In this document: positions 19,980 to 28,132 of the stretch, one piece after another
Position numbering within the stretch: the stretch's first letter is position 1
Layout: each line of letters starts with the position of its first letter
Source of the DNA: Dehalococcoidia bacterium UBA6627
GTDB taxonomy: Bacteria; Chloroflexota; Dehalococcoidia; UBA2979
Direction: 5' to 3'
NCBI GenBank assembly: GCA_002455955.1
Contig: DKLZ01000022.1
Location: 6,435-70,434, forward strand
Length of the DNA stretch: 64,000 nt
Program-made: the position numbers and the translations under genes
The notes under the pieces: generated by a model
What the model saw: the letters and a program-made list of their open reading frames with translations, nothing else
What the model was told of the DNA's origin: nothing
Databases searched by the model: none

Positions 19980-20675
19980 ATGATGACTGATGTGATTGCA
20001 GCCATCGTGCTTGCCGCAGGGAACTCCTCCCGCATGGAAGGAGACGACAAGCTCTGGGCCGATTTAGGCGGAAAGCCTGTGGTTTCCCGCTCATTGGAAA
20101 GTCTAATCGAACTCGCTGTACTGAATATTCTAGTCATTGTTAGCCCCTCGAGTCGTCATAAGGAACTGCGAAAACTTATTCGACGACCAAAGACACTAGA
20201 ACTGCGCTTTGTCGAGGGCGGCGATAGGAGACAAGACTCCGTTGCTGCTGGAATCGCAGCAGCAGCAGAGGCTGATTGGTACTTGGTACATGACGGTGCA
20301 CGCCCGCTGGCGACAGTGGAATTGTCGGCAGCTGTGCTTGACGCTGCACGCTTGTATGGTGCAGCAATTCCCGGTGTACCTGTAACAGATACATTAAAGC
20401 GAGTACACGATAACCGTAAGATTATCGAAACCGTAAACCGGACTCCGTTGCGTGCTATACAAACACCTCAAGCATTTTCAGGAGATGTGCTTCGTGAAGC
20501 ACACAAGAAAATTCGAGGCGATGTGACTGATGACGCCGCAATGGTCGAAGAACTTGGTTACCCAGTGGCCTTAGTCGAAGGCGAAACAACAAATCTAAAA
20601 GTGACAAGAAAGACAGACCTATTAATCGCTCGAACATTCTTCGAGGCGAAGAGTAATACTCAAAGGGGACGCTGA
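19980..20675 (+). CDS. ispD: 2-C-methyl-D-erythritol 4-phosphate cytidylyltransferase
   Basis: This 231-residue enzyme couples CTP to methylerythritol phosphate in the non-mevalonate isoprenoid pathway. The nucleotide-binding start AAIVLAAGNSSRMEGDDKLW, the motif VHDGARPL and the C-terminal LVEGETTNLKVTRKTDL are diagnostic. The length is normal. ATG 19980 is followed directly by ATG 19983, and either could be used. The stop shares one base with the start of ispF, so the two are translationally coupled. Confidence 0.95.
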   Translation: MMTDVIAAIVLAAGNSSRMEGDDKLWADLGGKPVVSRSLESLIELAVLNILVIVSPSSRHKELRKLIRRPKTLELRFVEGGDRRQDSVAAGIAAAAEADWYLVHDGARPLATVELSAAVLDAARLYGAAIPGVPVTDTLKRVHDNRKIIETVNRTPLRAIQTPQAFSGDVLREAHKKIRGDVTDDAAMVEELGYPVALVEGETTNLKVTRKTDLLIARTFFEAKSNTQRGR

Positions 20676-21160
20676 TGCGCGTCGGGTTTGGATACGACAT
20701 TCACCAATTCCGAGACGGAGCTAGTGGTCCTCTACGCCTTGGTGGAGTTGATATACCTAATGCGCCTCAGCTGAAAGGACACTCAGATGGTGATCCACTG
20801 ATACACGCGGTTATTGATGCATTACTTGGAGCTGCAGGAGAAGGTGACATTGGTAAACACTTTCCACCAGGGGAAGCAGCAACAGCCGGGATAGATAGTC
20901 GGGTACTACTAGAACGTGTTTCGGCACTGTTGTTGTCACGGCGGATCGATATTGTCAACGTCGATGCAACCATCATTGCTGAATACCCACCTCTTAGTGA
21001 CCATTTCCTCGCTATGAGGGAGACTATCGCAAACGCACTGGGAATGGACGATGATCGTGTGAACGTGAAAGCAACTACAAATGAAGGGCTCGGTGTAATT
21101 GGCTCAGGTCAGGCAATCGCTGCTATGGCCGTAGCTCTTATCGAGGAACATGTACGATAG
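20675..21160 (+). CDS. ispF: 2-C-methyl-D-erythritol 2,4-cyclodiphosphate synthase
   Basis: This 161-residue enzyme forms the cyclic diphosphate in the same isoprenoid pathway as IspD. Metal ligands are seen in GYDIHQF (DxH) and in the conserved GHSDGDPLIHA. DIGKHFP and the C-terminal KATTNEGLG are family signatures. It follows ispD with a one-base overlap. Its stop codon lies inside the left arm of a 10-base inverted repeat that could end the transcript. Confidence 0.96.
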   Translation: MRVGFGYDIHQFRDGASGPLRLGGVDIPNAPQLKGHSDGDPLIHAVIDALLGAAGEGDIGKHFPPGEAATAGIDSRVLLERVSALLLSRRIDIVNVDATIIAEYPPLSDHFLAMRETIANALGMDDDRVNVKATTNEGLGVIGSGQAIAAMAVALIEEHVR

Positions 21161-21189
21161 CAATGCAATGTTCAATAATTTGCATTGCT
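21159..21189. repeat. Inverted repeat / possible hairpin at the 3' end of ispF
   Basis: AGCAATGCAA (21159-21168) and TTGCATTGCT (21180-21189) are perfect reverse complements around an 11-base loop, and the left arm includes the last two bases of the ispF stop codon. No run of T follows, so it is not a textbook intrinsic terminator. It may stabilise the 3' end of the ispDF message or be an operator for cysE. Confidence 0.5.
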
Positions 21190-21195
21190 CGGCAC

Positions 21196-21224
21196 TTGGA
21201 TGATCCATACTGTGGGGACAATAT
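21196..21224 (+). promoter_or_regulatory. Candidate promoter for cysE-cysS
   Basis: TTGGAT (21196-21201) and CAATAT (21219-21224) are 17 bases apart. The -10 box is only a moderate match. It lies just after the ispF inverted repeat and about 90 bases before cysE, where a new transcription unit would be expected. Confidence 0.35.
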
Positions 21225-21316
21225 GAATACCTTTATCCGCGCGTCTCTAAAGAAATTTCTGTTTTAACGTCGAGTCAACCCTACGACTATCTGATCGCCC
21301 AGAACGGACCATCCCC

Positions 21317-22036
21317 ATGGGCTGGTTAACAACAATTAAGGAAGACATTAGAGCTGCACGGGATCGCGATCCTGCTGCACGCAATTGGATTGAGATCCTT
21401 TTAGCTTACCCTGGAGTACACGCACTGATAGTACATCGGTTCGTGTACCGGTTAAACCGCATCCAGACCCCGATACTCCCGCGAGTGATGTCACACTTCA
21501 TGCGTTTTCTAACTGGGATTGAAATTCACCCCGGTGCGCTTATTGGAAGGCGCTGCTTTATCGATCACGGGATGGGCGTCGTCATAGGTGAAACTACAAT
21601 TATTGGTGATGACTGCCATCTTTATCAGGGAGTCACCCTTGGTGGCACATCGACGCTACAAGAAAAACGTCACCCTACCCTCGAAGAGGGTGTTGTGGTT
21701 GGTGCAGGTGCGAAGATAATCGGAGCCGTGACTATTGGAGCTCAAGCACGAATTGGAGCTGGTGCGGTGGTAGTGTCGAGCGTTCCAGCAAAAGCTACTG
21801 TAGTGGGTGTACCAGGTCACGTGGTCGCTTTTACCGTTCCAGCTACACATACCGAAAATCAGACGGTAGAACGACTTCCTGATCCAGAATGGGATCGGAT
21901 AGATGCCCTCGAGCGTCGCGTTAAAGAACTAGAGACACTCATGAGTAGTAGTGAAGACAGTAGCTCTGAAGTATTTGTGGAACCTAATCAACAACTTTCA
22001 AGCATCCGCGACAACGATCACAACAAAGAAAGATAG
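21317..22036 (+). CDS. cysE: Serine O-acetyltransferase
   Basis: This 239-residue enzyme acetylates L-serine with acetyl-CoA, the first step of cysteine synthesis. The N-terminal helical part ([15 protein letters not shown]) and the left-handed beta helix with hexapeptide repeats ([13 protein letters not shown], then [27 protein letters not shown]) are clear. The catalytic Asp/His sit in IDHGMG. The C-terminal 60 residues form a variable tail ending in charged residues. It stops 10 bases before cysS, and coupling cysteine synthesis to its tRNA synthetase in one operon is a common arrangement. Confidence 0.95.
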   Translation: MGWLTTIKEDIRAARDRDPAARNWIEILLAYPGVHALIVHRFVYRLNRIQTPILPRVMSHFMRFLTGIEIHPGALIGRRCFIDHGMGVVIGETTIIGDDCHLYQGVTLGGTSTLQEKRHPTLEEGVVVGAGAKIIGAVTIGAQARIGAGAVVVSSVPAKATVVGVPGHVVAFTVPATHTENQTVERLPDPEWDRIDALERRVKELETLMSSSEDSSSEVFVEPNQQLSSIRDNDHNKER

Positions 22037-22046
22037 GGCGCGCGAG

Positions 22047-23492
22047 ATGAGATTATTGGACACTCTCACTAACAAACTGCGTGAAGTTGACCCTGTTCAC
22101 GAAGGCTCTATAGGGATTTATGTTTGTGGCGTTACTCCCTACGCGGAGGCGCATGTAGGACATGCGATGTCGTTAATTGTCTACGACGTGCTCGTCAGAT
22201 ACCTGAGATGGGATGGCAATTCGGCTAGAGGCTATAACGTTACTTTCGTCACTAATTACACCGACGTTGACGACAAACTTATTGAGCGCGCTGCCGAACT
22301 GAATTGCGACCCTTTGGAGCTTGCATCTGAAAACATCGACCGCTGGGAACGAGAACAAGTCGAGCTCGGTATCGTACCGCCTGACAAGCGCCCTCGGGTT
22401 ACAGGTGAAATAGAGACGATCACTTCTACTATCGAAGAGATCATTCGCCAAGGATATGCCTACGTCACTACAAACGGCGACGTCTACTACCGTGTTCAGG
22501 TGAAAAATGACTATGGGAAGCTTTCACATAGAGAAATTGAAGGCCTGAGAGCCGGAACGCGAGGTGAGCTCGGCAAAGATAAAGAGTTTCCGCTCGATTT
22601 CGCTCTATGGAAGAAGCAGAAGCCAGGAGAACCTGCCTGGCCTTCTCCATGGAGCAACGGTAGACCTGGTTGGCATATCGAGTGTTCCGCTATGGCCCAA
22701 CGGTACTTAGGTGACACCTTCGACATCCACGGCGGTGGAGTTGATCTCATCTTCCCTCATCATGAAAACGAAATTGCTCAGGCAGAAGCAGCAACTGGTA
22801 AACCATTTGCACGCCTATGGATGCATAACGGAATGGTGCAATACGAAAATGAAAAAATGTCGAAATCTACTGGCAATCTTGTTTCAGTGGCGGAAGCACT
22901 TCAACGCTGGCATCCCGCTGCATTGAGACTTTTCGTATTGAGCAGTCATTACCGAGGGCCCAATAACCTGACAGAGGAGGCAATGGGAGCAGCAACGCGT
23001 GGCATCGAACGTTTAGAGGGTGCACTTAAGCCGTTTAAGGCATCTCCGGATGCTACCCCTCTGGATCCGGAAGGGACGCGAACACGTTTTGTCGAAGCGA
23101 TGGAGAACGACTTCGGCACTCCGCAAGCACTCGCTTCTCTGTTCGATTTGGCGCGTGCGATTAATCGCGGACGTGCTGAAGGTTTTGATCTCGGATTAGC
23201 TCAGGCTGAATTGCAAGAACTTACTTCAGTACTTGGCCTTCGCCTCGATAACATCACCTTCACTGAGGTAAAGATCGATAAAATTGCTCTGGCGGATACC
23301 GCATCAGAATTCGGAGTAGACCACAGTGGATCCGAGGTGGAATCTATCATTACTGCCTTGATTGAACGTCGCACAATCGCTAGAACCGAAAAAGATTTCA
23401 TCTTGTCCGACGAGATTCGTGACAAGCTCGCTACGCTTCACATACTCCTTGAAGACACGCCAGAGGGAACCCACTGGTCAATGCAGTCGTAA
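22047..23492 (+). CDS. cysS: Cysteinyl-tRNA synthetase
   Basis: This 481-residue class I synthetase charges tRNA-Cys. The HIGH-type motif AHVGHA and the KMSKS motif are present. The zinc ligands that recognise cysteine are Cys in YVCGVTPY, Cys in HIECSAM and His in the segment IFPHHENE. ATG 22047 gives the usual N-terminus (MRLLDTLTNKLREV), although the frame is open 96 bases further upstream inside cysE. Length and domain order are normal. Confidence 0.97.
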   Translation: MRLLDTLTNKLREVDPVHEGSIGIYVCGVTPYAEAHVGHAMSLIVYDVLVRYLRWDGNSARGYNVTFVTNYTDVDDKLIERAAELNCDPLELASENIDRWEREQVELGIVPPDKRPRVTGEIETITSTIEEIIRQGYAYVTTNGDVYYRVQVKNDYGKLSHREIEGLRAGTRGELGKDKEFPLDFALWKKQKPGEPAWPSPWSNGRPGWHIECSAMAQRYLGDTFDIHGGGVDLIFPHHENEIAQAEAATGKPFARLWMHNGMVQYENEKMSKSTGNLVSVAEALQRWHPAALRLFVLSSHYRGPNNLTEEAMGAATRGIERLEGALKPFKASPDATPLDPEGTRTRFVEAMENDFGTPQALASLFDLARAINRGRAEGFDLGLAQAELQELTSVLGLRLDNITFTEVKIDKIALADTASEFGVDHSGSEVESIITALIERRTIARTEKDFILSDEIRDKLATLHILLEDTPEGTHWSMQS

Positions 23493-23524
23493 TTTAAGAT
23501 CATGTAAACTGATGGGCACATTCG

Positions 23525-23552
23525 TTGACCGGCCGATCAGCATCGATATACT
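23525..23552 (+). promoter_or_regulatory. Promoter for the tRNA-Thr/tRNA-Tyr unit
   Basis: TTGACC (23525-23530) and TATACT (23547-23552) with a 16-base spacer form a near-consensus promoter about 110 bases before the first tRNA gene and 32 bases after cysS stops. It could also feed the downstream tRNA-Thr and tuf. Confidence 0.65.
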
Positions 23553-23662
23553 TGTAGCTTCCGATACGTACCCCCAGCGACGCTCTTTGAGTCAATGGGG
23601 TGCGCCTTGCTCCCTACGACTCGGGCAAAAATGAATGCTTGGAGGCGTCGTAGCAAGCTATG

Positions 23663-23738
23663 GCCCGGGTGGCGCAATGGTAGCGCAACCGATTTGTAAT
23701 CGGTAGGTTAGCGGGTTCGAATCCCCTCTCGGGCTCCA
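23663..23738 (+). tRNA. tRNA-Thr (anticodon TGT)
   Basis: This is a complete cloverleaf of 76 bases with CCA encoded. The acceptor GCCCGGG pairs with CTCGGGC through one G-T wobble. The D stem is GCGC/GCGC. The anticodon stem ACCGA/TCGGT encloses a loop with TGT, reading ACA codons. The T stem (GCGGG against CCCCT) has a C-C mismatch at its second pair, which is unusual but leaves the GTTCGAATC core intact. Confidence 0.9.
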
Positions 23739-23755
23739 GCCTCTCGAAGAATCGT

Positions 23756-23841
23756 GCAGGGGTGGGAGAGTGGCTAATTCCAGCGGACTGTAAATCCGCC
23801 GCCTTACGGCTACGCAGGTTCGAATCCTGCCCCCTGCACCA
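23756..23841 (+). tRNA. tRNA-Tyr (anticodon GTA)
   Basis: This class II tRNA of 86 bases carries the long variable arm expected for bacterial tRNA-Tyr. Acceptor GCAGGGG pairs with CCCCTGC, the anticodon loop contains GTA, the T arm GCAGG/CCTGC encloses TTCGAAT, and CCA is encoded. It lies 17 bases after the first tRNA-Thr. Confidence 0.95.
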
Positions 23842-23998
23842 GCACAGCAAATAAGAAAGTGAAATATTTTGATGGCCTATTGGATTTAGGGAAATAAGCG
23901 GTAAGAATATCAACGGATCAGTTAAAATGTGGAGCTTCAGTGGCGCGCAGCGCCAGCGGGCGGCACACTAGATGGTCGGCAGGTGCCCGATTCACGAC

Positions 23999-24073
23999 GC
24001 CCGCTTAGCTCAGTGGTAGAGCGCATTCTTGGTAAGAATGAGGTCATGAGTTCAACTCTCATAGCGGGCTCCA
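23999..24073 (+). tRNA. tRNA-Thr (anticodon GGT)
   Basis: This 75-base cloverleaf has acceptor GCCCGCT/AGCGGGC, anticodon stem CATTC/GAATG around GGT (reading ACC and ACT), T stem ATGAG/CTCAT, and encoded CCA. It is 157 bases after tRNA-Tyr. The spacer contains a short GC palindrome (TGGCGC-GCA-GCGCCA) but no clear gene. The tuf gene follows 110 bases downstream, a common tRNA-Thr/tuf pairing. Confidence 0.94.
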
Positions 24074-24090
24074 TGACCATGGCAGCTTCG

Positions 24091-24118
24091 TTGAGTTGAA
24101 TGCAAACAAGAATAGAAT
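24091..24118 (+). promoter_or_regulatory. tuf: Candidate tuf promoter
   Basis: TTGAGT (24091-24096) and TAGAAT (24113-24118) are spaced by 16 bases, 66 bases before the tuf start codon. It would make tuf independent of the tRNA genes. Confidence 0.5.
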
Positions 24119-24122
24119 GGCA

Positions 24123-24164
24123 ACCAAGCACGGTGCTTGGTAGATAGAATCCCAGCTGACTGGG
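24123..24164 (+). promoter_or_regulatory. Two small hairpins in the tuf leader
   Basis: ACCAAGC (24123-24129) pairs with GCTTGGT (24135-24141), and CCCAG (24151-24155) pairs with CTGGG (24160-24164). Both are in the short leader between the likely tuf promoter and its ribosome-binding site. They may stabilise the message or control translation of this abundant protein, which is inference. Confidence 0.35.
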
Positions 24165-24183
24165 AAAAGAGTAGGAGACCGGG

Positions 24184-25383
24184 ATGGCCAAGGGCGTATT
24201 CGAGCGGACAAAACCGCACGCCAACATAGGGACTATTGGTCATGTCGACCATGGCAAGACCACTTTGACAGCGGCAATTACCAAGTCGCTCTCACTCACG
24301 GGAGGTGCAGACTTCCGTTCTTTCGAACAGATCGACAACGCTCCCGAAGAGAAAGCGCGCGGAATTACTATCGCAATCACACATGTGGAGTACGAGACAG
24401 AAAATCGTCACTACGCACACGTTGACTGCCCTGGTCACGCCGACTACATCAAAAACATGATCACTGGCGCTGCACAGATGGATGGTGCCATCTTGGTTGT
24501 TGCTGCTCCCGATGGTCCGATGCCTCAGACGCGTGAGCACCTTTTGCTCGCTCGCCAGGTCGAAGTTCCAAACATCGTTGTCTTCCTGAACAAGGTGGAC
24601 ATGATGGACGACGAAGAACTACTCGAACTGGTTGAGATGGAGATGCGCGAACTTCTCACCGAATATGAGTTCCCCGGAGACGACGTCCCGATTATTCGTG
24701 GCTCTGCTTTGGCAGCATTGGAATCTTCTTCAGAAGATATGAACGATCCTGAGTATGCCCCGATCATGGAGCTTATGAATGCGGTCGACGAATATATCCC
24801 GCAGCCGGAACGTGCTAACGATCAACCGTTCCTAATGGCTATCGAAGATGTGTTCGGAATTAAAGGCCGTGGCACCGTAGTCACCGGTCGAATCGAGCGA
24901 GGAACAGTCAACGTTGGTGAATCCATCGAGATCATTGGTCTCAAGGACACGGCAACAACAACCGTGACCGGAGTTGAAATGTTCAACAAAACACTCGAAT
25001 CCGGGGAGGCTGGAGATAACGTTGGTGCTCTACTCCGTGGTGTCGAGCGAGAAGATATCGAACGTGGTCAGGTATTAGCTGCCCCTGGTTCAATAACACC
25101 GCATCGAAAATTCAAGGGGCAGGTATACGTACTATCGAAGGATGAGGGAGGGCGTCACACGCCATTCTTCAACGGCTATCGTCCACAGTTTTACGTCCGA
25201 ACTACCGACGTAACTGGAATGGCAACTCTTCCTGAAGGCACAGAAATGGTCATGCCAGGCGATGACGTAGAGCTCAGTATTGAGTTGGTGTCACCTATTG
25301 CCATTGAAAATGGCCTCAGATTTGCGATTCGTGAAGGTGGACGTACAGTCGGTTCAGGCATCGTAACTGAGATCGTGGAGTAG
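24184..25383 (+). CDS. tuf: Elongation factor Tu
   Basis: EF-Tu has 399 residues and delivers aminoacyl-tRNA to the ribosome. GTPase motifs are complete: GHVDHGKTT, the switch I RGITI, DCPGH and NKVDMMDD. The sequence after switch [10 protein letters not shown], differs from the proteobacterial form but keeps the fold. The domain 2/3 start [18 protein letters not shown] is standard. AGGAGA precedes the ATG by a good distance. It heads the block tuf-rpmG-secE-nusG-rplK-rplA. Confidence 0.98.
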   Translation: MAKGVFERTKPHANIGTIGHVDHGKTTLTAAITKSLSLTGGADFRSFEQIDNAPEEKARGITIAITHVEYETENRHYAHVDCPGHADYIKNMITGAAQMDGAILVVAAPDGPMPQTREHLLLARQVEVPNIVVFLNKVDMMDDEELLELVEMEMRELLTEYEFPGDDVPIIRGSALAALESSSEDMNDPEYAPIMELMNAVDEYIPQPERANDQPFLMAIEDVFGIKGRGTVVTGRIERGTVNVGESIEIIGLKDTATTTVTGVEMFNKTLESGEAGDNVGALLRGVEREDIERGQVLAAPGSITPHRKFKGQVYVLSKDEGGRHTPFFNGYRPQFYVRTTDVTGMATLPEGTEMVMPGDDVELSIELVSPIAIENGLRFAIREGGRTVGSGIVTEIVE

Positions 25384-25393
25384 GCGGATAGCG

Positions 25394-25558
25394 GTGGCAA
25401 AAAAGGGTGATCGCGAACACGTTAAACTTGTTAGTAACGACTGCCCGGGAGTTGTCTACCATACAAAGAAAAACAAACGGAACGACCCGGATCGTATCGA
25501 GTTAAGGAAATACTGCCCGAAAACTCGATCGATCCAAGTCTTTCGAGAGAGCCGCTAG
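25394..25558 (+). CDS. rpmG: Ribosomal protein bL33, half-cysteine form
   Basis: This is a 54-residue protein with start GTG 25394, ten bases after tuf. The frame reads MAKKGDREHVKLV, then KKNKRNDPDRIELRKYCPK, matching bL33. Zinc-binding forms have two CxxC pairs. Here each pair keeps one Cys (Cys17 in NDCPG and Cys41 in YCPKT), the partners being Ser and Thr, so tetrahedral zinc binding is not expected. The position between tuf and secE is standard. Confidence 0.92.
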   Translation: MAKKGDREHVKLVSNDCPGVVYHTKKNKRNDPDRIELRKYCPKTRSIQVFRESR

Positions 25559-25656
25559 ACGCAACTCGCATTGTTCGAACATATCTGGATTGGCGGAAGT
25601 AATCCCGCTGTCCAGCAGCTCAGCGACGGAAGACCCGAGACCAGTAGGGACACAAA

Positions 25657-25983
25657 ATGGGCCGAGAGGCTCGCCGGGCTCAGGCTCGAGCGGAACGACG
25701 ACAGCAAAGACAAGGGCAAGGCGGTGCACGCAGCCCTCGAAATCCTGCTGCCGTTACCACGACTTCATCGCAGGCCAGTCAGGTGCGATCCCGAGGATCG
25801 CTATTACGACCTGCATGGATTATCGACATCGTTAGCGAACTACGTAAGGTTACGTGGCCTTCACGCCAGGAAGTCGGATATTTAACTTTTGTCGTGATCG
25901 TCATCTCGATAATCATCGGGCTTATCCTTGGATCAGCAGATCTTGCATTCGGCTGGTTTACTGAGCAGACTATCCTGCGCTAG
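25657..25983 (+). CDS. secE: Preprotein translocase subunit SecE
   Basis: This 108-residue protein is the small essential partner of SecY. The C-terminal half has the conserved amphipathic helix SELRKVTWPSRQEV followed by one membrane span. The first about 50 residues are an unusual Arg/Gln/Ala-rich basic extension. AGGGA lies about ten bases before ATG 25657. No tRNA-Trp was found in the 98-base gap after rpmG, where many bacteria carry one. nusG follows after nine bases. Confidence 0.93.
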   Translation: MGREARRAQARAERRQQRQGQGGARSPRNPAAVTTTSSQASQVRSRGSLLRPAWIIDIVSELRKVTWPSRQEVGYLTFVVIVISIIIGLILGSADLAFGWFTEQTILR

Positions 25984-25992
25984 GAGAGACGC

Positions 25993-26607
25993 GTGGTACT
26001 CGAATCTCGACCCGAAAAAACAACCACCGAGACTGATGGCGAGGACAACCCTTCGCCCGCTGGGTCTAAAGACGGGCGTGCCTGGTTCATCGTGCAGACA
26101 TACTCAGGATACGAAAATAAGGTAAAACTCGATCTTGAACAGCGGATTAGATCGATGGATATGTCAGAGCGAATCCACCAAGTAATCGTCCCTACTGAAG
26201 ATGAAATAGAGATTCGAGAAGGACAGCGAAAGACCGTGTCCAAGAAGCTCTTCCCTGGTTATGTTTTTGTGCAAATGCTGATGGATGATGAATCTTGGTA
26301 TGTGGTTCGTAACACTCCCGGTGTGACTGGTTTTGCCGGGACAACGACAGACGACCGAGCGAAACCTACACCATTACCAGACGCGGAAGTTAATCAAATC
26401 TTGCGGCAAATGCATACTGCTGCACCACGTGTGAACATAGGCTTCGCCGTCGGCGAAACTGTATTAGTTACAGATGGACCGTTTAGCGACATGATTGGAT
26501 CTGTCGATATGATCGATCTGGACCGTGGTCGTGTTCGAGTAATGGTGTCTATGTTCGGTCGCGATACGCCAGTTGAACTCGACTTTTTGCAAGTTGAGAA
26601 ACAGTAA
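25993..26607 (+). CDS. nusG: Transcription termination/antitermination factor NusG
   Basis: NusG has 204 residues, including an N-terminal acidic extension of about 30 residues. It links RNA polymerase to ribosomes or Rho. The NGN domain starts at WFIVQTYSGYENKV and includes KLFPGYVFVQM and VRNTPGVTGF. The KOW domain is GETVLVTDGPFSDMIGSV. GTG 25993 is chosen because AGGAGAG lies five bases upstream. It sits between secE and rplK, as in most bacteria. Confidence 0.97.
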   Translation: MVLESRPEKTTTETDGEDNPSPAGSKDGRAWFIVQTYSGYENKVKLDLEQRIRSMDMSERIHQVIVPTEDEIEIREGQRKTVSKKLFPGYVFVQMLMDDESWYVVRNTPGVTGFAGTTTDDRAKPTPLPDAEVNQILRQMHTAAPRVNIGFAVGETVLVTDGPFSDMIGSVDMIDLDRGRVRVMVSMFGRDTPVELDFLQVEKQ

Positions 26608-26685
26608 AGACGGGACGTTTCGCAGAAGTAGCCTTCGCTGGGCTGATATTTTTCTTAAGGCTAAGCTAAGTTTTGGTGAGGTGAG

Positions 26686-27108
26686 ATGGCAAAGAAAGTT
26701 CGCACTGTCCTGACTCTACAAATTCAAGCAGGCCAAGCTAACCCGGCGCCGCCTGTTGGAACCGCGTTGGGACCGCATGGAATCAACATTATGGATTTCT
26801 GCAAAGCATACAATGAGCAAACACGTGAATCAGCTGGGCAAATTATCCCAGCAAAAATCACGATCTTTGAAGACCGCTCGTTCAGTTTTATCCTGAAAAC
26901 GCCTCCGGCATCGGATTTGCTTCGCAAAGCTGCTGGCATCGAGAAAGGGTCGCCTAGTCAGCTACAGGAAAAGGTTGGGTCTGTAAACGATAGTCAGGTG
27001 CGAGAGATAGCTGAAGTAAAGATGCCTGATCTCAATACCGACGACATCGAGCAGGCAATGAGAATAGTCAAAGGAACGGCTCGCTCGATGGGAATTGAGG
27101 TTCAGTAA
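26686..27108 (+). CDS. rplK: Ribosomal protein uL11
   Basis: This 140-residue protein of the large-subunit GTPase centre binds 23S rRNA and is the target of PrmA, whose gene lies at 57.4 kb in this window. Hallmarks are [19 protein letters not shown], then [12 protein letters not shown] and the C-terminal [30 protein letters not shown] site precedes the ATG. Two bases separate it from rplA. Confidence 0.98.
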   Translation: MAKKVRTVLTLQIQAGQANPAPPVGTALGPHGINIMDFCKAYNEQTRESAGQIIPAKITIFEDRSFSFILKTPPASDLLRKAAGIEKGSPSQLQEKVGSVNDSQVREIAEVKMPDLNTDDIEQAMRIVKGTARSMGIEVQ

Positions 27109-27110
27109 CA

Positions 27111-27833
27111 ATGCCGAAAGTGGGAAAGCGAACCATTGCCGCACGTGAGAAGGTCGATTCCGACCAACTATACGATCCCCAGCAAGCAGTGGCTCTTGTA
27201 AAAGGAAACGCAACCGCGAAGTTCGATGAAACTGTAGAACTTCACCTAAAGACTGGCCTAGACGGTCGTCATGCAGATCAACAGATCCGCGGATCTGTTG
27301 TTCTACCTCATGGGATCGGCCGAGAAGTTAGGGTCTTAGTCTTCGCAGAAGGAGAGGCCGCAAACAACGCTAGTGATGCCGGAGCCGACGAAGTTGGTGC
27401 AGACGATCTCATCGAAAAAGTAGCTTCCGGCTACCTCGACTTCGATGTAGCACTCGCTCAACGAGAGCTGATGGGTAAAGTTGGAGGCTTGGGTCGTGTT
27501 CTGGGGCCACGTGGTCTGATGCCCAACCCTCGAAATAACACTGTGCTACCAGGTGAAGACCTGGCACGAGGAGTCAACGAAGCAAAGGCAGGGCGTGTTG
27601 ATTTCCGACTTGATCGGACAAATCTTGTGCATTGCACGATAGGGAAGGCTTCTTTCACCGAAGCGCAGCTCGAAGGAAACCTCGGAGCTATGATTTCAGA
27701 AATCTTACGAGCTCGTCCAACGGGTACTAAAGGTCCACTACTCAAAGGTGCAACACTCACCTCAACAATGGGGCCAGGCGTTCAGATGGACATAAACCAA
27801 ATACTAGCGTTAGGCGATGAAAATACCTCTTAA
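27111..27833 (+). CDS. rplA: Ribosomal protein uL1
   Basis: This 240-residue protein forms the L1 stalk. Hallmarks are LHLKTGLDGRHADQQIRG and GRVLGPRGLMPNPR, a strict L1 signature. It is normally able to repress its own operon by binding the leader, but I see no L1 mimic here. The L10 leader begins about 95 bases after it stops. Confidence 0.98.
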   Translation: MPKVGKRTIAAREKVDSDQLYDPQQAVALVKGNATAKFDETVELHLKTGLDGRHADQQIRGSVVLPHGIGREVRVLVFAEGEAANNASDAGADEVGADDLIEKVASGYLDFDVALAQRELMGKVGGLGRVLGPRGLMPNPRNNTVLPGEDLARGVNEAKAGRVDFRLDRTNLVHCTIGKASFTEAQLEGNLGAMISEILRARPTGTKGPLLKGATLTSTMGPGVQMDINQILALGDENTS

Positions 27834-27927
27834 CAACATTCTATAGATGACATTCTTGTGAGCTGAAAAATTATCAGCGCGGAATAAAATTTGCGCCGAA
27901 CTAAAGGCAATGTGAGGTACCATATTG

Positions 27928-28080
27928 AGGCGGCGTAAAAGTCGCCTGACTGCCAGAGACTGCGGGTCTAGAAATAGATAACGCTCAAGCGAGCGACCCG
28001 TATAGGTAGGGCATAATGCGGGAATGCCTCAGAGGTAGACCCGGATCACGCGCCCTCAGTTCTGGCGAGGGCGCTTTTTT
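27928..28080 (+). promoter_or_regulatory. L10 leader RNA with alternative pairings
   Basis: The 299-base gap between rplA and rplJ holds a structured leader in the place where L10-L12 proteins autoregulate. A first helix pairs 27928-27934 with 27941-27947. CGGGTCTA (27963-27970) can pair with TAGACCCG (28036-28043), closing a long domain, or its first six bases can pair with GACCCG at 27995-28000. A CGCTC/GAGCG hairpin lies inside. The domain ends just before an intrinsic terminator. By analogy with Rfam L10 leaders, L10 binding would favour termination. I recognise it by position and structure, not by a covariance search. Confidence 0.7.
28050..28080 (+). terminator. Intrinsic terminator / attenuator before rplJ
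   Basis: GCGCCCTC (28050-28057) pairs perfectly with GAGGGCGC (28067-28074) around a nine-base loop and is followed by six T residues. It is 52 bases before the rplJ start, so it must be read through for rplJL expression, which marks it as an attenuator. Confidence 0.85.
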
Positions 28081-28132
28081 ATGCGTTTAGCGATGTCGTA
28101 AACCGGATATTCGGTATTACGGAAGGAAATCA

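Noticed and set aside
23614..23913. Minus-strand open frame across the tRNA-Thr and tRNA-Tyr genes
   Set aside because: It is the complement of two solid tRNA genes and has no family resemblance.
25559..25656. Expected tRNA-Trp between rpmG and secE
   Set aside because: I looked for a cloverleaf in this gap and found no acceptor or T-arm pairing.
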